Shown here in pieces: positions 21,600 to 33,523 of a DNA stretch of 64,000 nucleotides. This DNA is from Thereva unica (Eukaryota; Arthropoda; Insecta; Diptera; Therevidae), in NCBI GenBank assembly GCA_949987705.1, contig OX465283.1, positions 164,749,850 through 164,813,849 on the forward strand. Direction: 5' to 3'. The position numbers and the translations under genes are program-made. A model generated the notes under the pieces. That model saw only the letters and a program-made list of their open reading frames with translations. It was not told the DNA's origin and made no database searches. The first letter of the stretch is position 1; the number at the start of each line of letters is the position of its first letter.

Positions 21600-22407
21600 C
21601 GCGAGTTGTCGCTCAACAAACAACCGTATCTCAGCCCCCAATTGAGGCTCAGTGGTTAGAGGTCGTGGGTAAAAGAAGAAAAAGAAGGGAGAAGGCAGCG
21701 AGCTAAACCAACAGAAACCCGAGGATAAAAACCCAAAACGAGGAAAGGGCGCAGAGGAAGGAAGAAAAAGAAAAAGCCCGCCGCGGTGGCGGAAGTCGTC
21801 AAGGCTATCCGAGAGAAGGTTGAGCCGACGAAAATCAGAGTGGAAGTAAGAGCGGTCCGGTAGCCAAGGGCTGCCGGGGTTTCCTGGAACTAGGACAGGC
21901 AACCACCGAAAACCAGGCCTCACTAACAAACGCCCTGAGATCGCCGGTAGGAGACACAAGCATCGTACGGGAGCTCGTACCGAAGTCCCTACTGGAGGTA
22001 TGAAATTTCGACAGTTAGACCACGGCGGAGGAGGTCGAGGAGCCACTAAGAAGGGCACTCCCCGGCTATGCAGGGGATATTTCGGTTGCCCTGGCAAGGC
22101 CAAAGGTCAGGCAACAATGCCTAGCCTTCGTCAGACTAGAAAAGGTCGCGCGGTCGAAGATCCTTGAGAGCGGGCAAACACCGATGGGTTTCGTTAGATA
22201 CCAAGTGAGTCGCGGAGTCTTAGCTAAATCTGCAAGGGACGAGACCGGAGCAGGCTGTGCTGCCGCCGTGGCGAAACGGAGGGCTTCAGGGGTGCACAGC
22301 TGACCCCGTGTGTTTCCTATGTTTCGCAGAGAGCATGGAGGACACAAACCATGAGGGGGCTCAAGAGACTGTAAAGCCTTCAGGGAGGTTTCAGCTATGG
22401 ATTCGCG
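21600..22407 (+). pseudogene. R1-like LINE ORF1 (gag-like, zinc knuckles), broken
   Basis: Frame pieces read WLEVVGKRRKRRE (21655-21700), SIVRELVPKSLLEV (about 21960-22000), TAEEVEEPLRRALPGYAGD and ISVALARPKVRQQCLAFVRL (22020-22140), then cysteine-rich text with CTADPVCFLC near 22290-22325. This order, a basic N-terminus, a conserved core and CCHC knuckles, is that of R1-clade ORF1 proteins, which bind the element RNA. Stops and frameshifts interrupt it. The region is GC-richer than its surroundings. ORF2 begins at 22408, immediately after the knuckles, as is usual. Confidence 0.75.
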
Positions 22408-24030
22408 ATGACTCGTATACTGCAGGCAAATCTCCATAGGAATGGGACGGCCTACGACCTCTTAACCCAGCTCTGCACCGAGAAAGGCGCTGATATAATA
22501 CTTATCAGCGAACCGTACCCTAGCACTGCGGCCGTCTGGATCCTAAACCCACGAAACTTCTGTATCGAGGGAGAGGGATCCGGGTGCGGTTTTGTTTCGG
22601 GGAAATATAACGCCACGGTCTATATGAGCATGAGGCACAGGGGGACCTGATAGTCGCTGGGGACTTTAATGTCAGAACAGTCAAATGGGGGCAGGTCCAG
22701 CCTAATTCCTGCGGAAGAAGGGTGCCTCGGCTTGGGCACTACTACTTAACACCGGCTCCACGCTAACCTTCAGAAGGCCGAGTCATAGGGGGACAATCCC
22801 AGACATCTCCCTGGCCAACGAACATCTGGCAGCGCGAGTGGTGCGATCAGCAGTACATCATGTTCCAGGTACATGGTGTGCGGCCAACTACCACTGCTCG
22901 AATTGCGCAGACCGCCTCCTGCAGCTCTGCAGCGTGGCCAGCAATTCCCGAAGGTATATGGCCATCTGAACGAACGGTGACCGCGCGGACAATGCGAACC
23001 ATCCGAGATGCTTGCCAAGAAGCAGTACCGACATGCGGGTCGATCCGACGAGGCCGTCCTACTTACTGGTGGACGGACGAGATCGCGGAATTTCGCAGGT
23101 CGTGCCTGCGACTTCGTCTGCGTAGAGTTCGCGATATCTACGCAGCTCGTTTGGTCGCCCAAAAAATCCCAGAAGCAAGCCATCTAGTCTAGCCAAAGGA
23201 GATGCTAGAGGCCCCTCATGCGGGATGTGGGTCGGGACCCGTGAGGACTAGGGTACAGAATCGTCACAAAGAGGCTAGGAATTTTTGCTTAAGGGTCGCC
23301 CAGGGATCCAGCCACTTTGGACGATATCGTGGATACCCTTTTCCCCACTCATCCGCGGCGACCGTTCGAGCGACCACTGCCCTCAGACCTTGAAACTCTC
23401 CCCTTCAACGAAGAGAAGCTGATGGTGGGCGCTCACTCGATGCGTAACCGGAAGGTTTCAGGTCCGGGCGGGCTTCCACCAGAAATATTGAAGCCAGTAG
23501 CTTCCAGTCACTCTTCCATTTTGCTCGTAGATTTCCCACTTGGCGGCGTCTTACAGCCCTTTGTGTTTGTTGGACGTGACGGGGAAGCTACTGGAGAGAC
23601 TATTGCGGGAGACCTGGCTGCTAGACAGTTCGACTTCCGACCGGGCTGCTCTACTATTGACGCGGTCCAACAGGTGGTTGAGGCTGCCAGGTCTACCGAG
23701 CCGGGACCCGACACTTGTTGCCTGCTGACCTCTCTAGACGTAAAGAATGCCTTCAACTCCGTTAGCATTCGTGATGGAAACTGACTTCAGACATCCTCAG
23801 TACCTGCAAAGAATACTGAATATCTGAACGAGCGCTTCATAGATACGAAACGAACTATGGCTTGCGAAGTAGGGAGGTAACTCTGGGGTCGCCCAGATAA
23901 GAGATCCATTCTGGGACCCGACGTTTGGAACATTTTCTACGACGGGATCCTGCGTCTGGACATGCTCGAGGGTGTTTGAAGACGCTGACGACGTCGCCGT
24001 GGGATAAGCGTCATCGATAGTGGTGGTGAG
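22408..24030 (+). pseudogene. R1-like LINE ORF2 (endonuclease + partial RT), broken
   Basis: Starts MTRILQANLHRNGTAYDLL and continues GADIILISEPY, the usual N-terminus of an R1-type apurinic-like endonuclease. Then come VAGDFNVRTVKWG (catalytic DFN) and, near 22790, SHRGTIPDISLAN. The RT follows: NRKVSGPGGLPPEILK, FRPGCSTIDAVQQVVEA, LLTSLDVKNAFNSVS (motif A), a broken SILGPDVWNIFYDGILR (motif B) and EDADDVAVG (motif C, catalytic pair kept) at about 23900-24000. The RT thumb and the 3' end are missing. Multiple frame changes and apparent deletions (for example after 22640) show an old copy. Confidence 0.8.
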
Positions 24031-25799
24031 TTTACTCATTAACAATATGACACTACCCTCTGAGTGCGGATCCTCAGCGGTGTCTTCTGCCATGTGTGAC
24101 AGGCGGTCAAGCACTGATGGGCCGATTTAAGATTCTCACCATCCCTCTTCAAAAAAAATCTCCCACTTTGGAGAGGAATGGATCTTAAGTATCGCAATTT
24201 AAGAAAAACGCATTTGAAAATCAAAGAGCTCAAAGTTTTTTAATTATGAAAATTTTCCCAAAGACCTGCCTTTGTTTACTTTATGATCAAGGATTCAGCA
24301 CCGAAGGATAACTTCCTCTAAAATGTTATAAAACTCAGCAGCAGACATCGATAGCACAACACAAAGGCAAAAGCAAAGAAATAGCCCTTTAGGGTATTTC
24401 CAAAGTGCCTAATTCTAACTCCAACAAACTCTTCCCCATTGTACTTTGAAACAAACTTAGCAGCAGAAAGCCAGGAGCACCACCGGCAGCCATGGCTTAA
24501 AGAAGGACGATTTTTCCGGGGTTGTGTAGAAAAACAACGAAAAATCGGTAAAGCAAATAAACCTTAACTGTTTATTCTATGGATAATAGAATGTAAGTTT
24601 TATGGTGTATATAGGCGGCAATAAACGCTTTAGTATAGTCCAAGGACTCGTTGTTTAGTTAAACGCTTAGGACAGGCCACAGAAAGGGCATAGGTGGATG
24701 TCATTCAAAAGCAACTGTAATAATTTTATGAACTAAAAAGGAATCGTGCGTGATGGGACTAGCAATTGATGGGGCGATACACGTTCTACATGCATGGAAT
24801 ACGAAAATTGACTTTGACATGGACCCAAGGCGTCTAGCTCGATGTTGACAGATGCTGAAAGTACACCAGCGTACATTGAATCGTGCATTATAGTGCTGGA
24901 TTTTACTTAAGTCCTTTTTCTTTGTATAACAGCACCCTGACAAATTGTTTGTGGCAAAAGCTCTTTCGGTTGTTGTTGTTTTTCTTCCTTTCTTCATCTG
25001 TATTTTTTTTATTGATTTACGGTACATTGTTGGGCTTTAGAATATTATTCTCCAGAGATTGAGTTGAACCTTCGTAGAAAATTGAGGTTTTGAACTTTTG
25101 GCCTTTTTCTAGATCCTGGAATCAGAGAAAAGGACTCGAAAATGTCAGTATTTTGCAGGTTTTCAAGTGCTCTTCGGTTTTGTTATGAAGTAAATTTCCT
25201 AAAAATAAAAAGATCGTTGAATGTTTTTTAAAGTAATTTTCAATGAAAATCTTTTATTCATTTTATGTGCGGCTTTGAAAAAGGTTTGCCAAGTGAAAAA
25301 TAAAAAACCTTTGCTCGAGCATAATGGGCTAGTCGAATGGTCCTGGGGGTTGGTTAATGGGTGATTGTAAGCGGCATTCAAGGCGAATTAAAGATTTTGG
25401 GGTGGAAAATAATGGAACAATTTGTTAGTGGTAATTTAATCGGGGAAAAAGCTTACTAAAGATGGCGATTTTAATGTCAAACAAGAAACCAATCCTGCTG
25501 GCTTTGATTTTTAAGATTATTGAAGGAAAAATTGCATACTTTTTGGATATGAATTGAAACAAATGGCGTGCTGCCAAATTACGAAAAAGTCCAATTGAAA
25601 CAATTTACGTTTGAGAACAAACCAGCATTCTGCCTACATCTTTGTCGCTCATGTTTTTGTGTTCAAATGAGATTTTATTCTTGCTCAAGGTTAAGCCTAC
25701 AAGTAGCATCCTCTGCCCTACCGATCCTTCATAGTGAAGTAGTTCAGCCTTGGGCTCGCGTATGGGCTTGAAGATGGGCTGACAATTTCTTTATTTATC
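24031..25799. other. No recognised gene
   Basis: AT-rich, apart from the first ~100 bases, which may be the decayed continuation of the R1-like element. Antisense frames at 24701-25027 and 25199-25381 have no recognisable motifs. Confidence 0.45.
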
Positions 25800-26410
25800 C
25801 ATTCGTTGACTTCCTTCCACGTGGCTTTCTGTCTGCCGCGTCAGAGTCTTCACTCCCGTTCATCGCAATGTGGACCTATCGTTACTATGTGGTGTCGTAC
25901 CTGATGTCGCAGCTCGCTTTTCATGTTGGGGAGTATGATTTGTATGTTTTCTTTCACTATCTTTTTCAAATGCATTGTCTCCCATAAGCATACCATTCAC
26001 GTATGTCGTATGGTCACTCCTCGTGATGGTCCCAATTGCAGTCAACTTCGTGATGTTATCGATCAATCTGCGGTGTCTCAGGTCTGGGAGAAGGTCATAT
26101 TCGTGTAAGAAATCGTTTCCTAAAATTGTGCTACCTTAGCCGCTAGAAATTTTCAGTAGAAAGATCGTCTTAATCCGAAATCCAGAGTCACCTTCTTCAT
26201 TTCTTTGCGTTTGGTGATCATCTTTCGATAAAAGTTTTTAGGCAGTATCGACACGTCTGCCACCGTGTCCACTAAGAATTTTTTCCTTGTTCAAGAGGCG
26301 TCTTGAAGGTACTACCTGGCCGACGAACGTCTCTTTTTCCGTCAGCGTTATTTTTTCGTCCTTCGGTTGCCAGTTGCATGGCTCCCGGCATTTCTGTGCC
26401 TTGTTACCGA
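25800..26410 (-). pseudogene. gypsy-type protease region, broken
   Basis: Continuing on the minus strand below the SINE, the text reads NKAQKCREPCNWQ (end of the gag zinc-finger region), then VDTVADVSILPKNFYRKM. This is the retropepsin active site with the Gly of D-T-G replaced by Val. KKVTLDFGLR and GNDFLHEYDLLPDLRHRRLI follow. The protease is therefore mutated at an essential residue. The family is the same as the fragment at 14.05-14.46 kb. RT is absent downstream, since sequence below 25800 is not recognisable. Confidence 0.75.
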
Positions 26411-26415
26411 ATATA

Positions 26416-26850
26416 GGGCCTCGGTAGTCTAGGGGTAAGGCGCCCGACTGCCATCACAGAGATCAACGGTTCGAATCCCGGCAGCTCCACGGTCCTTCGC
26501 CTTTCCCACTTACATAACTTTCCTTCTTTCTTCTTTCCTCTTTAAATTCCTGATTTCGCCTTTCCAAATCCCTCCCCGCTCCAGCAAGCGCATGTCATCG
26601 GTTGGTTGATGAGATTCAACTCATTTCAGGAGGCATAACACTCCAGCGAGTTGTTTCTCGATGCTCCTATGTCAGAGTCGTGAAATGGTTGGGGAGTGGG
26701 TGGAATAAAATATCGCGGCTAGGTTCCACTTCTGTCTCCTCCTCCCTCTATCTTCCGACTAGAGCTGCTGTTCGACATTGCACTCTATACGAAAAAATAG
26801 ATTGTCGACAGTACAAAGGGGCTCTCCCTAAGCCTAAAAGAAAAGTAGCA
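26416..26850 (+). mobile_element. tRNA-derived SINE, copy 1 (inside gypsy)
   Basis: The head resembles a tRNA: ggcctcggtagtctaggggt contains a box A, and cggttcgaatcccgg at about 26467-26481 is box B. The pol III body follows with ctttccttctttcttc, gtcatcggttggttgatgag, ggaggcataacactccagcg, aatatcgcgg and ctagagctgctgttcg. Three other copies share this body or head (30523, 33069 and 38397). It interrupts the gypsy gag-protease reading. Acceptor-stem pairing is lost, so it is not a functional tRNA gene. Confidence 0.85.
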
Positions 26851-27670
26851 CCTCCCTTCTTCAACCCTTGTCCGTTGTCATGGAGATGTGGATCTTTTAC
26901 ACTGCTGTCTCGGTCCTGCCGGTTTCGCGATCTCGAATGTAGCTTCCGTACCTTTGTAGACAGCTCTTTCATTTTAAATTTCAGTTCTCTGATCTCGTTC
27001 GCGCCCGTAGCACCGTGTCTCATTGCGTTCGTTTAGGGCTGGAACGTTGTTATCCTCTGTACAACATCTCTCGCCTCTGCAATGGTACTGAGTCGTGGTT
27101 TTATTATCTCCATTATGCGGTCTGCCTGTTGGGCAATTGTAAAGGAGTCCTCCATCTCATTCATCGCCTAGATGCCTCTCGTTTGTTCGGGCAGCTGCTC
27201 CAAAAACAGACAGCGTAGTACTGTTGCGTTGCACTGTCCTTCTGCCAGTCCCTTCGTCCTTTGTAAATAGATGGAGGGCTTTTCGTCCCCATCGGTTGTC
27301 CACGAAGCAGCCTTCGTAGTCGCGTTTCGGGTGCGATGATTCTTCCTTTTAAGGTATTATATTTGTCGTTGGCTGGAGGAGAGTCAATCGGGTCACCTAC
27401 TACTCCTAGCATCTCACTATTGACCAAGTTGATCAGCACGTATCTAAATTTGATCGTGTCAGACGAGATGTGGTAGATCGCAAACGCCGCTTCCGCTACC
27501 GCGAACCATCTATTTGGTGTCTCCTTCCAAAAGGGCTGTGGCGAATTTAACCATAGTCACAGCATAAACCTGGTGCATTACATTTCCTAGACCTTGTCCG
27601 GTAGTTGATTCCGGTTGTGGTTTTTGTTGAGCTTATGGCTCCTGTATCGTCAGGTCACTCCGTGCTAACT
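26851..27670 (-). pseudogene. gypsy-type gag remnant
   Basis: On the minus strand from about 27655: QVYAVTMVKFATALLEGDT, then after a stop WFAVAEAAFAIYHISSDTIK, FRYVLINLVNSEMLGVVGD, YNTLKGRIIA, ETRLRRLLRGQPMG and further on RKLHSRSRNRQDRDSS. This is the usual gag capsid order for insect gypsy-type elements (W..AE..F, Y..LV..L, L..RLI..F, LL....LGD.KPS). Frameshifts lie between blocks. The SINE cuts it off from the protease. An upstream leader follows towards 27.9 kb. Confidence 0.8.
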
Positions 27671-29595
27671 ATGTCATTACAAGGAAGGTCTATTAACTAT
27701 GAAACAACGCACAAGACTTATCGACTAAGAAACTACAAACGAGACTGACAACGAAAATTATTTTTCAATTAGTTAAACTACGCAAAGGTCGCTTAGATTC
27801 TATTGGTTTTATGTGGTTGACATGTTGGTGGCTCTGTGGTCGTTTTGTGTCGCCACAAGTCAGTTAACATCACGGAATCTATTGGTCAGATTTTGAACAA
27901 ACGGTGATTGGAGACATTAAGTTTCTTCAAGTTTGTAAAGAGTCTTTCCAGATAGTGGCAGCGGCATTTAGAGTCAGTTTTTGATTTGGAAAGTGATGAA
28001 AGTGTCCTAAATGACCAAAGTGACCTAAAGCGAAAAAAGCAAGCAAAATTAGTGAACTTTAAGAATTGTATTAGTAGTTATTTTGTGTCAATATGCGTAT
28101 TCCTTAATTAATCGTACGAATCCGTTAAGCCGTAAACACGCAATGATCAAATTATTATTTTACCTTTTAGGAAGACAAGCATCTCCATCCATCGAGAAAC
28201 CTAAAATCAATTGTCCAAGATGTTTAAACACAATATATTCCACTTCTGTATGTCAAATGGAGAAATTGATGAAAGAACGAAGGAAACTCGGATGAATTCT
28301 CGCCAGACGTCAATCACTAAATGAAGTTAAGGTGAAAGTATAGATAGCAAATGCAATTAATTAACAATGCGTGGTATGACAAGGACTTGACAATGAACTT
28401 GAGTATAGTTAGAAGTCTGAAATGCTGACTGTGATTTATTCATGAGAAAACACAAAATGGATTAAAGATGAGGAAGACGAAAAAAACGCAATTTGTAAGC
28501 GATGAACACGAAAAACAGTCTCATTTAGATTTAATCCGAATATAAAAGACTGCGAGGCCATTCGTTTCATAAATCCCTTTTATCACCGTAAGAGATAGCC
28601 AGCGTAGCCTATTATAAACATGAATTGCCTGTTCAATGGAAACCTTAAAATAATGGCCAAGATCTGGAATTCTTTATGGCCTCAGACGCCTCTAAGCAGC
28701 ACAATGACAAAGGTCGCTGTACCTTCCCCCTTACACATTATAATCCTGGAATGGGGGCGTGGAGACAAGCAAAGTGGTGCCTAACAAGTGTGTGAAATTT
28801 CTTTCCATATTCACCCACACCCCCACCCCGCCCTCACAAAAATGTTTACCATTAGAATCCAAGGTATCTGATCTGGGAATGCCCAAGCACAGAGCGTGCC
28901 TTCTGGAGATAAATTCTTATCACAAATCACAACAACATAATTCCAGTTTATGCGTGCCTCATCTTTTCCTGGTGTACGTGTTTTCTTTGAGATGGTGGAA
29001 CGTGCAGGATTTTATTGCCATAAGCCTTCATCTTCATATGCCAGGCATCTTGGGGCATCCTTCGGGCTTCATCATGCCTATCAGCTTTCACAGTTTGTTT
29101 GCGCTTGTATCAGCACAAGAGATCAAATATTTTTGAAGATTTCTAGAATTTTCCTTTTGGGAATGATTGAAACCACAGCTCGCAGTTATGTATGTGTGTG
29201 TGTGCGAGGAATTCGAGGTTTTCCCTGTTTTACTTAAGATTTCCTGATAAATGGTTTACTGATGAATGAAATAAAGCCATCAGATTACGTACGAAATCAT
29301 AAATCGGAAACAGGCGCGAAACCGTGAAGACCGATTCCTTCGAACGAACAGCGTCTGTGGAATATGGGAATTTACTCGCAATCGATTTCTTGAGTTACGG
29401 CTTTGTGGTTAGATTTACGACAAATGTCCTCAATTTTCGTATGGTGCCTCTTCATGTCATAAATCCATGTCGTGACAGCTAAATATTTCACCTTTCCTAA
29501 TAGCAGAATCAAGTGCGATGCGTCCTCTATGCTTGAAATTCGAATTTAGTTGCAGCATTTTACGATGTATGAAATTGTGTATTCGCAGTGTTACC
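27671..29595. other. No recognised gene; possible gypsy 5' leader at 27.67-27.9 kb
   Basis: Upstream of gag, the minus strand reads ttgtggcgacacaaaacgac at about 27843-27862. TGGCGACA… resembles the primer-binding site just inside a gypsy 5' LTR, but I could not define LTR ends. The rest to 29595 is AT-rich with no recognised gene. A short GT run lies at about 29190. Confidence 0.35.
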
Positions 29596-30522
29596 ATAGG
29601 TTTAGAAGTAAGATCCTCCACACTCACGTAGGCAGCAAAAATGTCTGGCCCTTGGTAACTTCCATTAAGAAGAATTTTACCTCGTCCTCAACTCCTCCAT
29701 TCATTAATGGAAAGGAGGTGATAACAGAAAGCAAATCCAAGGCCGATTTATTGGCATCTCTGTTCGCCTCAAATTCTTCTGTACCCGAAGCTGATACGTC
29801 ACCACCGGTCCTCGATCGCAACGCCCACTCAATGGACGGAATTTTCTTCAGGACACGAGAGGTGTATAAATGTCTCAAAGAGCTTGACATCAATAAATCC
29901 ACTGGCCCTGATAATATTCCCCCTATGGTACTCAAGAAATGTGCCTCACCATTGGCTAAACCTCTGCGCAAAGTTTTTGCCCTTTCATATTTCTCCGGAG
30001 TTTATCCCAACTCTTGGAAACTAGCTCATGTTCAGCCCATTCCCAAAAAAGATGAAGCCAGTGACCCTTTAAACTACCGCCCAATAGCAATAACTTCTGT
30101 TCTCTCCAAAATTATGAAGACAATAATCAATAGAAGGCTGATGAAATATCTAGAATCTAACCAATTCATTCACGACAGGCAGTACGGCTTTAGACCAAAA
30201 AGGTCTACTGGCGACCTTCTTGTGTGTCTGACTGAACACATCAACCAAAGCATTCATGGCTTCGGTGAGTCTGGTCTAGTTGCTCTGGATATCTCTAAGG
30301 CCTTCGATAGAGTATGGCATCCCGCTCTGCTGTCTAAACTCCAAGCTATTGGTATCGACTCAGCTCTAAGGAGCTTTCTTTCTAGCCGTTCAATCAAGGT
30401 AGTATTGGATGGCGTTGAGTCCAACCCTCACTCCATTTCGGCCGGAGTTCCCCAAGGGGCGATTCTCTCACCTACTCTCTTTCATATATTCATTAATGAT
30501 CTGCTCTCAATCCCATCCAATC

Positions 30523-30747
30523 AGGAGGCATAACACTTCAGCGAGTTCTTTCTCGATGCCCCGATGTCAAAGTCGCGATAGTAATTGTTGGGAGTAGGTG
30601 GACTAAAAATATCGCGGGTAGGTTATGGCAGTTCCTTCCTCCCCGACTAGAGCTGCTGTTCGACATTGCACTCTATAACTAAGACAATAGATTGTCAACA
30701 GTGTAAAGGAACTTTCCTGAGACTCCTAGTCTTTCACATAAAAAAAA
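30523..30747 (+). mobile_element. SINE copy 2, 5'-truncated, inside LINE RT
   Basis: It starts in the middle of the SINE body (aggaggcataacacttcag) and runs to the terminal tagtctttcacataaaaaaa tail. AATC lies at 30519-30522 and again at about 30748-30751, so the A-tail and a 4-bp duplication delimit it. It splits the LINE between RT motifs B and C. Its 3' tail matches that of the copy at 33069-33523. The tRNA head is absent. Confidence 0.85.
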
Positions 30748-31654
30748 AATCCACTTCATAGTTTTGCCGATGACGGTACTCTGCATTACTCATACCCCTC
30801 CGGCAACATAGGACAAGCAAGTGCCAGACCTTGTCTCTTAGAACGTGAACTCATATCCAGCTCTCTTAAAGCGGACATTAAACTCATTCTTGATTGGGGC
30901 CGCAAGAACCATGTTGAGTTCAACGAAACCAAAACCAAGTACTGTCTATTCTCCACTAAAACCTGCACCAACCTTCCCCCCATTTCAGTGGGCAAGGATA
31001 ATATAACAGCTGGTCCATATCCTAACATCCTCGGCGTGATTTTGTCCAACGATCTGCGCTGGAATAACCACATACTCCAAGTCACCAAACAAGCGTATCA
31101 ATGCCTCGGCTGCCTCAAGAGATGCAAGTTTCTCCTTCATCCAGCTGCCTTGGCTACAATCTACAAGGCCTACATTCGGCCCCGCCTTGAATATAACTCG
31201 TATATCTGGGCGGGCGCCTTCAAAACCACCTTGGCTTGGCTAGACAAGCTGCAAAACCGCGCCTTCAAACTCATTGGCGATAGCACCCTTTGCTCCTCTA
31301 TCGACCCTTTAAGCCACCGTAGGAATGTAGCAGCGCTCAGCAAGTTTTACAGCTATTACCATAGCGACTGCTCCACTGAAATCAAAAACCTCCTACCTAT
31401 ACGGCAATTTTTTCCCGCAATACTAGCCAACTCGGCTCACCCCTTCACCCTGCAGCCCTCCCCCTCACGCACATTACGGTTTAGCAGTTCGTTTATAAAT
31501 AGAGCAACTCGATTGTGGAACTTTCTTTCACAGTCGGTGTTTCCGAGCTCTTATAACATCTCAGAGTTCAAACGCAAGGTTCATCGACATCTACTCATGC
31601 ACCCTCCAGACTCCTAACCTATCCTAACCCATCTATCCCTTAGATCAAGCTTAG

Positions 31655-31730
31655 GTACTACTACTCATTGCACCATGACTTGTACGGCATGACGGACTAG
31701 TAGTACAAAGGGTGAGCTTAATCTTACCAC
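31655..31730 (+). promoter_or_regulatory. LINE 3' UTR hairpin shared with 15455-15560
   Basis: The words actactactcattgcaccat, gacttgtacggcatgacgga and ctagtagtacaaag recur in a separate fragment at 15.46 kb. actacta and tagtagt can pair. Conserved 3' hairpins are commonly the site a LINE reverse transcriptase recognises on its RNA. That role is inference here. Confidence 0.55.
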
Positions 31731-31746
31731 AAAAAAAAAAATAGGT

Positions 31747-32818
31747 AATAAACTATAAATTATCCACACACACACACACAAACAACACATGCAATAAATC
31801 CTTCTCAATTATAGAAAGAAACCCTGGATTGGCGCCTGATCGGAAGCTTATGCTGACAGGTCTATATTCTTCCGATTTCTGCCATTCTCATGTTCTCTCT
31901 GTAGGCAACTCCCCGCCGGAAAATAAACCAATTGTGCCCCCAATCAAATACTTAACCACAAGGACCAAATCCCGGGTACTCCACTTTCTCCGGCAGCAGC
32001 ACACACACCCATATAAGTTAGTTTGAGTTTTACTGACTTCTCTCGATAAAGAACGCTTAACACATTTATTTGAGCAAATCGTTTTTATTTTCAATAGCAA
32101 TCCCTAAACAGAAATCCCGAATGCGGTTTACATCAATCTCAACAGTTTACCCCCTTTTCAATGGCCTCGTTACTGTCATCAACATTGTGGATGTATGTGT
32201 GTGTGTAGGATTTCATCTGTAGCTCCCCGAAAACGGCTTCATTTTTTCCTCTCTCTCTCGGGCTTCTTTTATTGTTAAATAACGGGAAAGCAAGCAAATG
32301 AGGAAGGGTTGGGCAACCTTAGGCAAATCTAAATATTTGCCTAAAGGACACCCAGATCTGTTTTTTTCTGCTGCTGCTGCTTCAAGATCAACAAGGATAA
32401 AAAGGGAAAATGAGCTTCTTTCCGCTTACACTTTATGGAAGTTTTAATAAAATAAATCAACATTTTCTCCCTTGAACACCGCGCTGCCATTTGGAGTGGA
32501 GTTCTGGCAAAAAGGGGAAGAAACTTTCGAAGATTTTAAATTTGGAAAAAGTTTCGGCCTGAAAGATTGTTAAAGTCAAAGATTTATGGTAGAAATGCCA
32601 GTTTTTTTCCTTTTATTTTGTGGAAAAAGGGTTAGATTAAAAGAAATCTAGTTTTAAGGCATTCTGCAGCTGGATTAAAGACTGTTTTGTTAAGGTTTTT
32701 TTTAAATCTTTGGCCATTTCAATATTATAGTGTTTTAAGGTGACGCAGTTGCTGCTACATTTAATGCGTCATGCTGTGAATTAATTGTAACGATCTTAAC
32801 GAACAAAGATTCGAATAA
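31747..32818. other. No recognised gene; CA microsatellite
   Basis: A CA run lies at about 31766-31782. The rest is AT-rich with T-rich runs. Nothing coding could be supported. Confidence 0.5.
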
Positions 32819-33068
32819 GTGTCTTGCAACTGGTGTTTATATGCAAAAGTCTCAACCCAGAGCAGGCTCAAAGAACACAGTGTGAATCAGTTAAGAGCAG
32901 AAAAGAAATGCCAAAAAGTCCAAATGAATGCAAATAGCTATTTTTTTCTGCTTGAGCTGGAGCAGTCATCGAACACATCTGTTATTAAACAGAGGCGTTT
33001 CTGTTGCATCTGCTCCACCGATAGCTTTGAGCTACTTGAGAAGAAACTTGAGCGGAGCATTTCTAATG
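32819..33068 (+). pseudogene. LINE ORF1 remnant, 5' part (before SINE)
   Basis: A frame open from the left reads VIKQRRFCCICSTDSFELLE followed by KKLERSIS. It reaches aatg at the SINE border. After the SINE the same frame resumes directly (see 33524-33705). A cysteine cluster followed by heptad-like text is compatible with the ORF1 of CR1-type LINEs, but the N-terminal part is unrecognised. A host gene exon cannot be excluded. Confidence 0.45.
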
Positions 33069-33523
33069 TCCTCGGTAGTCTAGGGGTAAAGCGCCTGACT
33101 ACTATCTCAGAGGTTCCGGGTTCGAATCCCGGCCAGCCCCACGGTCCTTTGTCTTTTTCACTTTCCCACCTACATAACTTTCCTTCTTTCTTCTTCCTTC
33201 TTTACATTCCTGATTCCTCTTGTCATAGCCTTCCTTAGCCCTCCCCCGCTTCACCACCAATCGCATGTCATCGGTTGGTTGATGAGATTCGACTCGTTTC
33301 AGGAGGCATAACACTCCAGCGAGTTGTTTCTCGATGCCCCGTAGTCGAAGTCGCAATAGTAATGGTTGGGAGTAGGTGGACTAAAAATATCGCGGGAAGG
33401 TTGTGGCAGTTCCTTCCTCCACGACTAGAGCTGCTGTTTCACATTGCACTCTATAAGAAGAAAATAGATTGTCAACAGTATAAAGGGCCTTTCCTGTGAC
33501 TCTAGTCTTTCACATAAAAAAAA
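33069..33523 (+). mobile_element. tRNA-derived SINE, copy 3 (fullest), in LINE ORF1
   Basis: The head tcctcggtagtctaggggta and box B ggttcgaatcccgg are followed by the full body, from ggtcctttgtctttttcac and cttccttctttcttcttcc, through gtcatcggttggttgatgag, to the tail gtctttcacataaaaaaaa. AATG stands immediately before the head (33065-33068) and again after the A-tail (33522-33525), an apparent short target duplication. About 455 bases, the most complete of the four copies. Confidence 0.88.

Larger units (their letters stand above)
29602..31740 (+). pseudogene. 5'-truncated Jockey/CR1-like LINE with target duplication and nested SINE
   Basis: The ORF2 body is well preserved. It reads GSKNVWPLVTSIKKNF (linker), LKELDINKSTGPDNIPPM, WKLAHVQPIPKKDEASDPLN and YRPIAITSVLSKIMK (fingers), DRQYGFRPKRSTGDLLV, LVALDISKAFDRVWH (motif A), SAGVPQGAILSPTLFHIFIN (motif B), then, after the SINE, FADDGTLHYSY (motif C). 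KYCLFSTKT, NILGVILSNDLRWNNHI, YKAYIRPRLEYNSYIWAG and HRRNVAALSKFY follow, then a C-terminus ending HRHLLMHPPDS at 31617. The 3' tail and an A-run end at 31740. ATAGGT occurs at both borders (29596-29601 and 31741-31746), a likely target duplication. The endonuclease is lost by 5' truncation. Confidence 0.85.

Noticed and set aside
21549..22103. Antisense 184-codon ORF, proline/serine-rich
   Set aside because: It is the complement of R1-like ORF1, whose sense strand shows recognisable motifs.
26416..26490. Functional tRNA gene
   Set aside because: Boxes A and B are good but the acceptor stem does not pair, and the same head is followed by a shared SINE body in other copies.
27840..27865. Defined gypsy primer-binding site and LTR boundary
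   Set aside because: The antisense TGGCGACA word is suggestive, but no LTR end or second LTR could be located.
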